The notes beneath the pieces were generated by a model. It saw only the letters and a program-made list of their open reading frames with translations. It searched no databases and was not told the origin of the DNA. From NCBI RefSeq assembly GCF_020080835.1, contig NC_058164.1, positions 7,155,666 through 7,219,665 of the forward strand: a DNA stretch of 64,000 nucleotides, in the 5' to 3' direction. Of the stretch, positions 38,001-50,100 are shown one piece after another. Position 1 is the stretch's first letter, and each line of letters begins with the position of its first letter. The position numbers and the translations under genes are program-made. Source of the DNA: Cotesia glomerata (Eukaryota > Arthropoda > Insecta > Hymenoptera > Braconidae).

Positions 38001-41000
38001 GCAAGACCCAATCGGCGCTTGAAGTAGTGACCCAAAATCACTAGACTTGGTGTATATGCTAAACTTGCGCCCGTTCCATACATAATACCGTAAGTTAAAC
38101 ATAATATTATCACCTGAAATTACATTATTACCTGATAATTAAAATGTATTTAATTCTCTCTTTTTTTTTCTTTTAAGTAATCACCAGCTTTTGAGTATGA
38201 TAGAGGATATAATTAATACACTGAGAAAAAAAATTTCTTTTTAAAAGAAAAAAAAAATTTCTTCTTAAATCAAAATTGTTTTCATAGTAACTTTTTTTCA
38301 TTAAGAAATTTACTGAGAGAAAAATTATTATTTCTTCAGCTAAGAAATAAAATTATTAAAAATTTCCAACAATTTAATTTCTTGTCACAAAAAGGCCTCT
38401 ATTCTTCAATAGAAATTATTTCTCTCAGTGTAAATTCTAATCCAAACATAAATAATATCTTGTAATTAAGTTGTAAGAATTAAATAGTTTTGAAGAATTA
38501 TTGAAAACAAAAACAATAAAGCTTATTTCATTGTCAAGTTTCATTGTCTTAAATGAAGTTGAAAAATTCTTGAATCAAGTAAAATTTACTTAAAACAGCC
38601 GGTCTCTACTATTACAATTTATACTTCTCTTCTAGACAAAGAAGAATTTTGAAAAAAAAAACGCTCTGCTATGTAATAAATTTCTTAATTGGAAAAAGAA
38701 AAAGAGGGGATTGGCTGTTGAGCCAAGAAAAATTTTAGTTTAAGAATTTTTCTACTCAAATCAAGATGAAGTTCTTCAAAATTATTTACTTGATTCAAGT
38801 GAATTTTTTTTTCTGTGTAGATATTATTCATCTTAAATTATTTATGATAATCTTGTGATATGTTACTAAAAGATAAATTTATTAGCTAATAAATAAATTT
38901 TTATTTATTAAAAGTAGAATTGAATACGTTTTCCTTTGAAAACTATTTAACTACCGGGTATTTTACATTAATACTTTTTCAAAAAAAAACCTTGTTTCTT
39001 TAAAATATTTTTATAAAATTGAAACTTTGAAGTCTGTTAATAATCCTCTAAATAATATTTTAATTATGTTGATTATAACCGCAGATAAAGCTAGTGATTT
39101 CTTAAAAAAGTTATAATTTATAATAAATAGACATAATTACATCATCACAAAATATTGATGATAATAACATTCCACCGAACGCTAATAACCCACCAATAAA
39201 TGTCGTTAGTTGTATACCTATTTTATCAGTTAAAATACCAGCGATTGGTGATAAAAAAAATGTCGTTCCAATAGTTAATGACCCAACAAGTGCTGAATAA
39301 CAAAAACATATTATTAGTTCAACTTTCTAACATTGAAATATTTATTAATGAGATTAATTTAATAAGACGATATCATTAAATCAATAACCTTAGTGATTAG
39401 TGATGACATAGCTTATATTTTATATCAGGAATGTCAAATCGTGTTACAGGTCATTAGGTCTTTCAATATAAAAATATTTATTAAAAAATAAATAATAATA
39501 ACAATAATAATGTATTTATATTCGCGCATAATATGTAAGTAGGTGGGTCCTGTTAACCCGTGTTCCGAGTCGTTAACGTTAATCCCTCTATATTAATTTT
39601 AAAATAAGTCATCAGTTATGAGATTAATTGATCACAATTGTCTGATAATTCTGGACTCATGCCGGGCATTATTAATAATAGTAATAATAATACAAGCAGT
39701 GGTTATATATATTATTCAAAGACAAACTATGTGTCTGCTTAGACACTTCAGAGATATGTGTTATAGTTATATACATCCTTCATATCACAATAAACATAAC
39801 GTTGGAGAGGTCAAAACACTCCGATATTCTGCTATTGAACACTAAAATGTATTATTAATATTAATAATATTTTATTATAATTCTATACTGTGGATTTAAA
39901 AATTTCTATTGTTGCCAATTGAGAAAAAATTCGAGATACCCCCGAGCGCAGTTCAGTGACCAATTTACACACGTTTTATCATATTTTATTGTACTAGTCT
40001 TATTGCCTATTGATAAATTTATGACAATATCTTAAAAACAATATCATTTAATGGTAATTATTCGAGTTTGAATAAACAATTATGTAATTTGATATTTAAG
40101 TAAATTACCAAGTAGTTTAGTATGAAATTTTATTTTCTAATCAGGTACAAGTATATTAATTATTTCTTCTCATATATTACGTTTCAAAAATTGAAGTTAA
40201 TTTAAAGGATTTAAATTTATTTTTAAACATTTCTTCAATTGACGCAAAAAATTTATGTAACTTATTAGAGTTTTAATAGATAAATTTTCAATTTTAATTT
40301 ACAATTTTATGAAGAATTAAATTCAGATATTTTTTGTTTGTAATCCGTGAATACAATATCAAACTTTGAATTAAAATTCTGTTATAATGTACCAGCAGGT
40401 AACAAGGCCTATCTATAGGATATTTGTAATAAAATGAAAAATATTTCATTCAATCAACAAGTCTTCATGAAAATTATTATTTAAGTAGATTTTCTTTAAA
40501 ATATCAACCGTACGATTTTTTCAGTTTACTTGAACGTAATTAAACATTTTCAGTATTTACGATTAATTGTTACAATAATATTTATAAATTAACAAAATTA
40601 CTGATCTCTAATAGCAATAGCAATAGTTTAATTATTTAAGTAAGTATTATTTATTTAAGAATAAATTAATTCTATAAAACTTAAAATATTTAATTTTATT
40701 TTTGTTTATAATAAAAATTACCATTTTAAAAATTTTTAATTTGGCTTAAAATGATGAAACTCTTAAAAATTATATTTTTGGTTCAAAATTTTTTTCTTGA
40801 ACCATGTTAGTTTTTTGTTGAAAAAAAAAAATTTCTTATTGAAAAAAGTTTTTCTAGAATTAGGAGAAAACAATTTTGGATGACAATTCGCTAGTTGTCT
40901 ATCAAAAATTGTTTTCAAATTAATTTCCTGTCACCACAATTCCCATTTTTTTCAAAAGAAATTTTTTCTCTAAATATAGCTCATAAAAATGATACAAATT

Positions 41001-41793
41001 AAAAAATTTTTAATCAACCGATAAATAAACCAAATTACTATGATACTAATGAATAAATAATTTATTATCACTTCTTAAAATAATCAGTAAAATTAAAAAA
41101 TGATTGATTTTATTTATAAACATAAAAATTAAAAGCAAACAAGCTAATTAAAAATGAAAAGGAGTCAATGATTACTTGCGCAACAATTTCATCAAAATAT
41201 TATCATGAAAATTTTTACTTGTTTATGTAAGCCTACTAATAAATGGAGGAATCACAAGATATTCAATTGTGACAGATTTAATAAAAGAAATAATTATGAA
41301 AAAATTTTTAACATCTTAAGTAAGCCCAAAAAAAGAAATAAATAAGCTTACATGCTTTCGCTTCCGCGCTGGTTTCTCCAAGATCCTTCAATTTCTCAGT
41401 AAGCTGTACTTGCATCAACGAGTACGAATTAATAATACTGAATAAAACCCCATTGATAATAAAACTCCCCAGTAGAATCATCCAAGCACGTACTCCACCA
41501 TCAGGAGGATTTTGATTATTAGCCATAGCCAAAAGCTTATTCTCCCTAGATCCGTCTTTGAGCTTTAAATTCTCTTCATTGTAAAAATAATTTGACGACT
41601 TGTATTCATCTGGGACAAAAACAACTGACTGCTGCTCAATGAACGGATTGAGTTCTTCAGGGTGATTACCAAATTTGTCCGATCCATCTTTATTATTGGG
41701 CACTCCAGTTACCAATAAGCGTTTAGTGTTGTCTTCTTGGGCCATCGCGCTCTCTCCATCAGCATTTGATTCATTGTAGTCGGTGGCTGTCAT
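35070..41793 (-). CDS. Monocarboxylate transporter-like protein (SLC16 family, MFS)
   Basis: Eight coding exons: 41793-41352, 39292-39141, 38113-37840, 37764-37626, 36956-36788, 36713-36464, 36384-36232 and 35392-35070, all phase-compatible, giving 633 residues. A ~95-residue acidic N-terminal tail precedes the SLC16 signature PPDGGVRAWM at 96-105, which opens helix 1. Further MFS features are GIVTAGSSVFTSIMPYV and GHYFKRRLGLAN, a hydrophilic central loop, GRLVFGYIADLPRVNR in the second half, and a cytoplasmic Ser/Tyr-rich C-terminal tail. The family carries lactate, pyruvate or related monocarboxylates across membranes. The substrate of this member cannot be told. The intron at 37765-37839 is 75 nt, in frame and stop-free, so a 25-residue-longer isoform is possible in the central loop. 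A noncoding 5' exon near 45500 is likely. Confidence 0.9.
38221..38431. repeat. Foldback repeat (CTGAGAGAAAAA family), partial, in SLC16 intron
   Basis: actgagaaaaaaaatttctt at the left and aattatttctctcagtg at the right, with tcagctaagaaataaaatta inside. It is rearranged relative to the 23655 copy. Confidence 0.45.
38440..38820. repeat. Foldback repeat (TTGATTCAAG family) with internal insertion
   Basis: The outer parts match 26024-26222 (aatagttttgaagaattatt at the left, cttgattcaagtgaattttt at the right). About 120 bp of unrelated sequence (near 38585-38715) lies in the middle. Confidence 0.4.
40810..40975. repeat. Foldback repeat (CTGAGAGAAAAA family), degraded
   Basis: aggagaaaacaattttggat followed by gacaattcgctagttgtcta is the centre of the 23655-type repeat. 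Most of the outer arms are lost. Confidence 0.4.
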
Positions 41794-42017
41794 GGCTCGC
41801 TGTATACATCACTGATAAAAATTGATCTTCACGAATTCTCTCCTATCTGCTGCGTAGGCCTGCAAATAATTTGCGGTTATTATTAAGCTATTTTTTTATT
41901 TACTATGGATTTGTTTTTATTAAAGTTAAACTCCAGTCAAGGGCTCAAGTCTTTTATCGGGGTAATAAATAATATACTATGACTGTATCAAGTCAACGCT
42001 TCTTATTAATTCATACA

Positions 42018-42069
42018 CTGATTGATTGATTGACTAACTAACTGATTGATTGATTGATTGATTGATTGA
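42018..42069. repeat. (GATT)n microsatellite
   Basis: Runs of tgattgattgattga with one short interruption (gactaactaact). Confidence 0.9.
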
Positions 42070-44520
42070 CTTATCGAATACAATGAATGTTGGGAAGGAA
42101 TTTCTTAGATTAATTTCTAGAGAAATGATTCTTTATTTAGTTATTTGTTTACTAACTTTTATTGTTGTGTATTGATAGAGTTATTATGCATTGAAAAATT
42201 AGAACGCTGAACAACAAAATTATTTTAAACAATAAAATTGGTGAGAAAAATGAAAATAGTCTAAGACAAAATATATTTCTTGAAAAGAAAAAATTTTATT
42301 TTGCTTAACATAATAATTGTCCTCATAATTATTTTCTTCAGTCAAAAATTAATTTTTTTTTGTATAACACTCTAAATCTAAAAATTATATGGCGTAATTT
42401 TTAATTTTTCTAAAAAAATTGCAATGAATAATAGTTTGAAAAAAAAAATTCGAGTGGAAAAAATCACAGGGAAAATCTAAGAACAATATTTTAAGGGAAA
42501 TATTGAAGTTATAAAAAAAATGTTAGAAAAATTGTTGTAGGAAATTTATTTGCCCATGAAATAATTTGTTATCAATTTCAGCTTCTTTAATTTTCTTTGG
42601 AATTAACAATTAAATAATGATATTAAAAAAAAAAATAAAAATCCTTTAGTAAATAAATAAAATCTTGATTTCTTATTTGGTAGCTAAAATTAAGTAATTA
42701 ATGAAATTTGGATTAAAATTGATAAAAATGAAATTATTCCCTGCTAAGATTTTTAATCAATTAAAGCCACCGTAAAATTATTTTTGGGAGTGTCAAATAA
42801 AAAAGTCGATGAGTGATTGAGAAATAATTATTATAAATGATAAAAAAATGTATCATGGATTTATTTAGTTACAAAAATGCAATTATTGATAACGCCTTTT
42901 ATTTGTCAATGATTTGAAGCATTACAAAATTTTTCAAGCGATTAATGTTTATAACTAGTCATAAAAAAAATTATCAGCTTATGAACCCGTTAATTGAATC
43001 AATGTATTTTATAATTTGGTTTTTCCGGTAGATAAAAACTCTAATTAACAAACAAATAGCTCCAATAAAATTGAAAATAAAAATAAATTCCGCTATATAG
43101 TTATAATTGCTCTTTATCATTGACAAATACCGTCTAATTTTTAAACTTAATAATAAACATCAATTTGACGAATTTTAGACGTGAAAAGTACGCAAGCTGT
43201 AATCTGTCAACTCTTTAGTTGGACCCTAAAATTCCAGCGTCCATTTTAAGGCGTTTGAAAAATGATTTTAATTTTTAATTATACAAACTTAAAAACTTCG
43301 ACAAACATTAACGAAAAAATTCTTCTACTATTTCAATAACTATTTATTGACTGATATGAAAAATCAAATTTAAAAAAAAAAATAAAATTTTTAAAAGACT
43401 AATGATTGTTGTTTCAAAAATTGTTTCAACGGAGAATATATTCTACTTGATAGCATTTTTTTAATGAGTTGAAAATTAATAAATTTTAGTTGCAAATCTT
43501 TTTTTTTTTATTTTATTTAAATTAATAAAACGTGAAAGTTTTATTTTTAATTGACTAATTTGATATTTTTTAAGTTGAATATTATCGTGATTATAATAAC
43601 AGAAATGTCAATATACAAAACGAAAAATAATTTTTATTTTCATAATCAACTTATAAAGCATATTCAAGATATAAAGAATATATCTTCGCAAATAAAAAAT
43701 TTAAAACATTCACAAAAGTCCTTAAGAAGAACGGTGCTGCGACACCATAACCGGAGACAAAATAATCATGCGACTGAATAACCCTGTGACAAAATAACAG
43801 GAGGTTGGAGAAAATACCCTTATAAAAAATATATCGGAAAAAATAGACTTGGAGAATATATTTCCGGGAAAAAAATTAATTAAGCATGCATAAAATCCAT
43901 GATAAAAGGGCACAGAGAGTACCTCGACTATTAACTAGTAATACAAATTTGCATCGAAAGAGTTTCTTATTAAATATAAAAAAAAAAATTTTTTTTAATT
44001 AAATTTGGTAAATTGTTTAAGTATTTAATTGCAGTTTAATAGATCTTTTGATAAGATTAATAAATCATTCAATAAATAGTAAGAAGTTTTTTGATTGGTG
44101 TAGAAATTCCTTTCAATTCATGAAAGCGTTTATAGATGATGAAACAAACTGTCCAAATTGTTAAGCGATTTCGGCATAGAATAAACATCGCCGTTTTTAA
44201 TAGGAAAGTTCTTAATACAATTGGACTACTTTATTCAGAAAGTTATTTACTTTTTTTTAAATTTAATTAGCAATCATTTTAATCCAAAACTTGTGCTTGA
44301 TTTTAAAATATATTTAATTTTTAAGCTAAAAAACTTGTTAAATATTCTCTAAAATTAAGAAAAAATTTTTTAAGTACTTCAACATAATTTTTACTATCTT
44401 AAATGAAAACATCATACAATTTATTTATCATTTATTGATTTTTAAGCTTAGACATGAAAATTTCATTATTAGTTTGGATTCTGATGTAAAATTTATAGAA
44501 ATTGAGTTAGATAATTGTCA

Positions 44521-44558
44521 CCGTAAAATAACGAAGCTATAGCTTCGTTATTTTACGG
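44521..44558. repeat. Perfect 38-bp palindrome
   Basis: ccgtaaaataacgaagct, then AT, then the exact reverse complement agcttcgttattttacgg. There is no loop, so it would form a cruciform in DNA or a perfect hairpin in RNA. Confidence 0.9.
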
Positions 44559-44561
44559 TAC

Positions 44562-44742
44562 TGATAGAAGGATTTCTTAACATTTAAGAAGATTTCTTTG
44601 TATTTAAGAAATCATTTCTTAGTATTTAAAAAATATTTCTTTGTATTTAAGAAATATTTTTTAAATACTAAAAAATGATGTTTAAGAAATGATTTCTTAA
44701 ATACAAAGAAATCTTCTTAAATACTAAGAAATCCTTCTATCA
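44562..44742. repeat. 181-bp inverted repeat
   Basis: The left arm starts tgatagaaggatttctta and the right arm ends taagaaatccttctatca. The arms of ~80 bp match with very few mismatches and contain the repeated word tatttaagaaat. It sits 3 bp after the 44521 palindrome. Confidence 0.85.
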
Positions 44743-47135
44743 TTTTTGTATACAAAACGAATGAATTTAGAAATCTCTATAGCCGCCAAACACTCAAATA
44801 AATAAAAATAAATAATTCTAGTCTGAAAAATTCGTAAATACAAAGGCATATCGGTGCACGTGTCAGCTGGATAATGAAATATGTCAATAAAAAGAGTAAT
44901 CACCAATGATTTGATAATCAGTATTAACGTTTAGTATAGTGACTTGATAAATTTTTTAATTGAATCTATGTTAAAATAATTTAAAAATTATGGATCAAAA
45001 AATTTTGAATTGCAATCAAAAAAACAATATGACACACAAAATTAAAAAAAATTAATTGAAAAATTTAAATTTTATAAATAACAAAAAATTATAACTTGAA
45101 GAAATAAAAACTAAAAAAAAAAATATCAACCAAATTATCATATTAATTAATTAATTACACAAATATATAAAAAGAAATTCCACGAAATTTAAATTATAAA
45201 TCATCAAACATTTTAAACTTTTATTTACTTTTTAATCATCAATTATCAAGAAAAATATTGTAATTATTTACATAAATAGTTTCTTCAATTTTCGTTTTTT
45301 AAATATTTTTTTTTTCATTTTTTTTACTCCAAATTTATTAGAAAACTACAAAATCGTCAAATGATTGCTATTTTTAGCATCACAATCTAATTAAAAAAAT
45401 ATCTGACAAATTAAATTAAAAATATGACTGCAAGTTTAACACATAAAAAAAAAAAAAAAAAAAACAAATATAAATATAAATATTATTTTAACTCACAACG
45501 GAACATTCACACGTAGAGGATTATTTCAGACTGGCTTGTGAGATGCTACTGCTGCGGTGAACTAACCGCGACATGTATTGTCGTTTGAAAACTAATACTA
45601 TTAAATAAGACCACACAGTATTATTATATATCTACTACGCACTTGTGTATTATTTATATATACATATACAAGACGTTTTATATTGGTAGTGCTACCACGA
45701 TATCTGTCTCTTTATCTTTATTCCTCCCCAAGTAACCAAGTAACCCCGTCTCTCTTACCCAGCCTCAACTTATTTTTCTTCTTTTCTTCTTTAGTCTCTT
45801 ATTATACATTGCTCGTCTTCTATACCCAGTTCTATTTAATATAAAGCAACTTTACTAGTCTATACTCTCATTACTTAATATTGACTATTAAAAAGTCCCC
45901 GCTCGCCCTAATCATAATCACTGATACCAGAGTGTCCACGTATGCTTCACAGTTAAAATGATTTAAACTCTTTGAAGTAATTTCCCGCGGTCTGTCACCC
46001 TAATCAACATATGTTGACATTGTACACCAGTCTAATTCAGCTATACTACAATTACACGTAATACATCGTAAATAAAACTTACTACTATAGTCTACGCACA
46101 TCCTCAACACTTAAACTTACATTCAATTACATTTAACACTTTAGATTTATAAATAAGCTACCTACCTTTATTATTTCTTATCATTCTTTCAAATAATTTA
46201 TTATTTAATTATAGATCTTAAAAAAAAAATCAATAATAATAATAATTTTTTATAAAATCAAATTTTACATAATGATTATTGTTATTAAGTTTCACTAAAA
46301 AAAATTATTTGAAAGTATAAAATTTCAAAAATTCGTCTTCAATTTTTTAATTTTTTTTCTTCAACTTAAAAATTTTTTTGTTAAACAAAAATTAATTAAT
46401 TATATTTAGTATCACTTATCGCATATATTTATTTATAAATAACCAGTCAACATTTAATTAATTAAAAAAAATTAACAGAAATTAAAACTACTGTTGATAT
46501 AAATAATTTCCGCATGTTTGTTCTTTCTATAATCGCATGCGCACCGGGAAAATTGATAGTGGACATGCTCGTCAACGATATAATAGGTAAACTTACCTTT
46601 ACCAAACTAAAATTATTTAAAAATAATTAATCATAATAATAATAATTGATTAATGATTACCAACTAAAACTTAAATCTAGTAGATATTAATGATGGAAGG
46701 GATTTAATGATAACGATTTAATAAAATGTTTTATCGTATATTGAGTACATGATATCAAAGTTGAATTGTGATACATGATGACCTATTATTTCAATATATA
46801 TTTATATAATATATAATGCGTGTTATTATACATATTGACATTACTTACTTAACATAGTCTTAAACTTATGTGATGCGACGTAATTTTAGTGCAAGTCCAA
46901 TTAAATGAACGCAACTAAACTGCCCCGGCAGATCACTAAATCCTTCCTCGGCTTCGACGTTCAAGGTCAAAGATCATGACTATATATAGTAAGCTCAGCT
47001 GTTTATTCAATGGACAGTCAAATTATTAACGCCCGCGCAATAACGTTCTTCTCTTCACGCTACTTTTAAATTTGAATTTTTTTTCACTCTATTTTTACTT
47101 TTACTTTCACCGTGATCTAGCTCATTTTCGGCGAA

Positions 47136-50100
47136 ATGGCGAGCAAACAGTTGATCAACTCTGTTGACACTACCGTCGAAGAAACATTGGCGGGACTTTG
47201 TTGTGCATATCCGCAGTTGGAATATCATCCGTCAAAGAGAGTTGTTCTTGCGGCAAATGTACGTAAATATTTTATTTATTAATTAACGGACCAGGTTTTT
47301 TTTTTCTCAAAAGATTTTCAATTTATATGACACTGAAGTTAACAGACATTAAAATTTTTTTTAGAATTTTAGGGCAATTAAATTATTATAAAAAAAATAA
47401 TTAAAAAATTTCACATGTGAAAATTAATAAAAATTACAAGTGAAAATTTTTAGAAGCATTTTTTTATTGTAATTGATTTGTTAAAAAAATTTTTAAAATT
47501 GACAGTTGACAGCTAACTTCAGTATCATCAATTTATTCACAATTAAAATTATTAATGACAATTAATTTAGCAGATATTTAATAATTTTAAAAATTTCTGT
47601 AACAAATAAATTATGGCAAAAAAAAATGAGAAAAAAAATTGACTTATAGAAATTAAAAAAAATTAAAAATTCAATTTTTTAAAAATAATTTTTCAGAATA
47701 AATTTGTTTGTTAAATAAAATTTAGTAATGTTCAAATGACTACTAACTTTTATGTCAAATTATTAATAAAAAATTGGATCAATTCATAGAATTTTTCATT
47801 TTGATCGTAATAACATTCGAGCTAATAAATAATTAAAGCGTAAAAATTATTTTAATTAGTTTTTTTTTTAGATAATTATTTCTAACAAGAGTTAATCTGT
47901 TGTTCTTGAGCTGAATTAATATCTTTTTAATCGCTACAAACAGCTGAGTTTATAAAACTATCAATATATGTGTGTCATAATTTATTTAAGTGACACAAAA
48001 CATTAACAGTATGAATTTATTGATAATACTTGTGAAAATCTAGATTCCTTAGAAGTAGAAGAATGATAAATCCCAAAAATTTTGTTTTATTTTTATAATT
48101 ATGTAAGAGAAAAAAAAAATAAAAATAATTTTAATCAATTCGGATTAAAAAATATTTATGACATTAAAGTTTTTAGCAGTCACTTGACCATTTTTTAATT
48201 TTATTTAACAAACAAATTTGTTCCGAAAAATTATCGTTAAAAAATTGGATTTTTAATTTTTTTTAATTTCTACATGTCATTTTTTTTGCTATAATTTATT
48301 TGACAAAAAATTCTTAAAATGATTAAATATCTGCTAAATTAATTTTCATAAAACATATTCTTGATAATTATAAAAAATTTATATTCTTGTTCCAAAAAAA
48401 TTTTCTTAATAAAAATATTTTTTCTAAGTGTAAAATAAAAAATTTTGAACACTAAAAAAATAAAGAAGAAAAATAAATTATTTAAATATTTTATTTATTG
48501 TATTTATACTAGTATAAAAATCGCAAAAACAAAGTATCAATAATTTGCGGTGGAGGTAGTGGACATGAACCATTTGCTGCAGGATTTGTGGGTGCAGGGA
48601 TGCTGACCGCTTCAATAGCTGGCTCAGTATTTGCAGCCCCGCCTCCAAACAATATTCTTCACGCTTTAAATTGCGTTTCCAATGATGGTAACCTAATGAA
48701 TAATAATATTTTTAATTATTCTTTATTAGATTTTGACAAACAATTTTTTCTAGCCGGTACTCTGGTTGTGATACCAAATTACACTGGTGATTGTTTGAAC
48801 TTCGGAATCACGATCGAAAAAGCGAGACAGAAAAATCTTAAGGTTATCTTTTTTCTTATTTTTCTTTCAATAATTTAAGATAAAATAATTTTTTATATAT
48901 TTATGAAGATTGCAGAAATAATTGTTGGAGACGATTGTAGTATTCCTGCATCAGATCAAGGCCGCGCTGGAAAACGAGGGCTAGTTGGTCTTTTATTTGT
49001 TATAAAGATAACTGGAGCAATGGCTGAACGAGGAAATAGTATCGATGAAATATTATACCATGCTAAAGTAGTTGCGGATTGTATAGCAACTTATGGAGTT
49101 GGTTTACGTTCATGTTCTTTACCTGGTTTGTTATTTTTTTTTTTTTTTATTTTTTACTTATCTTGGATGACTAATAATAATAATAATAACAGCAACTGGT
49201 AATAATAGTAACTTGTAAGCTACGCAATTACAAAAAAATAAAAATTTTGAAGTATCAGTACTAATTTTTTTTATAAACTGCAACATTTTTTAGCATTTAA
49301 TAATTATGTCGATTTATTGACAATGATAAAAAATATTAATATAAATATTGCGTAATAATCGTAACTAAAAGATTATTTAGCACATCAATAATACTTCTAC
49401 GTATTATGCAGAAAATTTTTGTATTTGAATTAAAGAGTCTAAATAATTCGAGATATCGCGTATTTAAGAGTTTAGCGGAAGGAAATACAAATTTTTTTCG
49501 AGTTACTGAGGATTTTGACTTAACAAGGTTCGAATTACCTAGAATCCACTGTACTAATAAAGTTTCGGTAATTATTTGGATGTGGAACTTCATCGTTTTT
49601 TGGCTATGAAAACTTAAAATTTTCAATTATTTTATTTTTGATGCAGAATATAAAAAAAAAAGGATAAATATTTAAACATCACATTATTTACAAATTGTTG
49701 ATCGAATGTCGAAATTTACAAAAGTTACACTACTGGTTGATGTTTATAAAATTTCAATAAAAAACGAGACGAGTATGAGAAAAACTTATTTTTAATGATT
49801 TTTTAAATCCAGCACGACAAAGAATAAAAAAAATTGAACAAGTTAATTTTTCGATTTTTAATACACTGAAAAAACAAATTTCTTTTAAAAAAATTAAATA
49901 ATTTGTTAATGTTATCCTCATCCATGTTTATAATCTTTAGTTATTGAGAACTTAGACCAAATGACAACAATGTTAGTTTATTAAAAATTGCAACGTTTAG
50001 CTGTTAATTCTCAGCTTTATCAGGCAATCTGTTCAATGAAAAAATTATATTAGATATTATTAAATAATGTTCTGACAAGAAATTAATTTGTTGAAATTTT

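Larger units (their letters stand above)
41794..47135. other. Intergenic region between the divergent SLC16 and TKFC genes
   Basis: 5.3 kb of mostly AT-rich DNA. It holds a (GATT)n tract, a perfect 38-bp palindrome and a long hairpin (44521-44742). An acceptor-like tttgcag for SLC16 lies at about 41860 and a donor-like GTGAGT at about 45489-45494 (both minus strand), which suggests a 5' UTR intron. The stretch 45500-46100 is less AT-rich and is the likely SLC16 promoter or first exon; 46860-47135 is the likely TKFC promoter. Confidence 0.45.
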
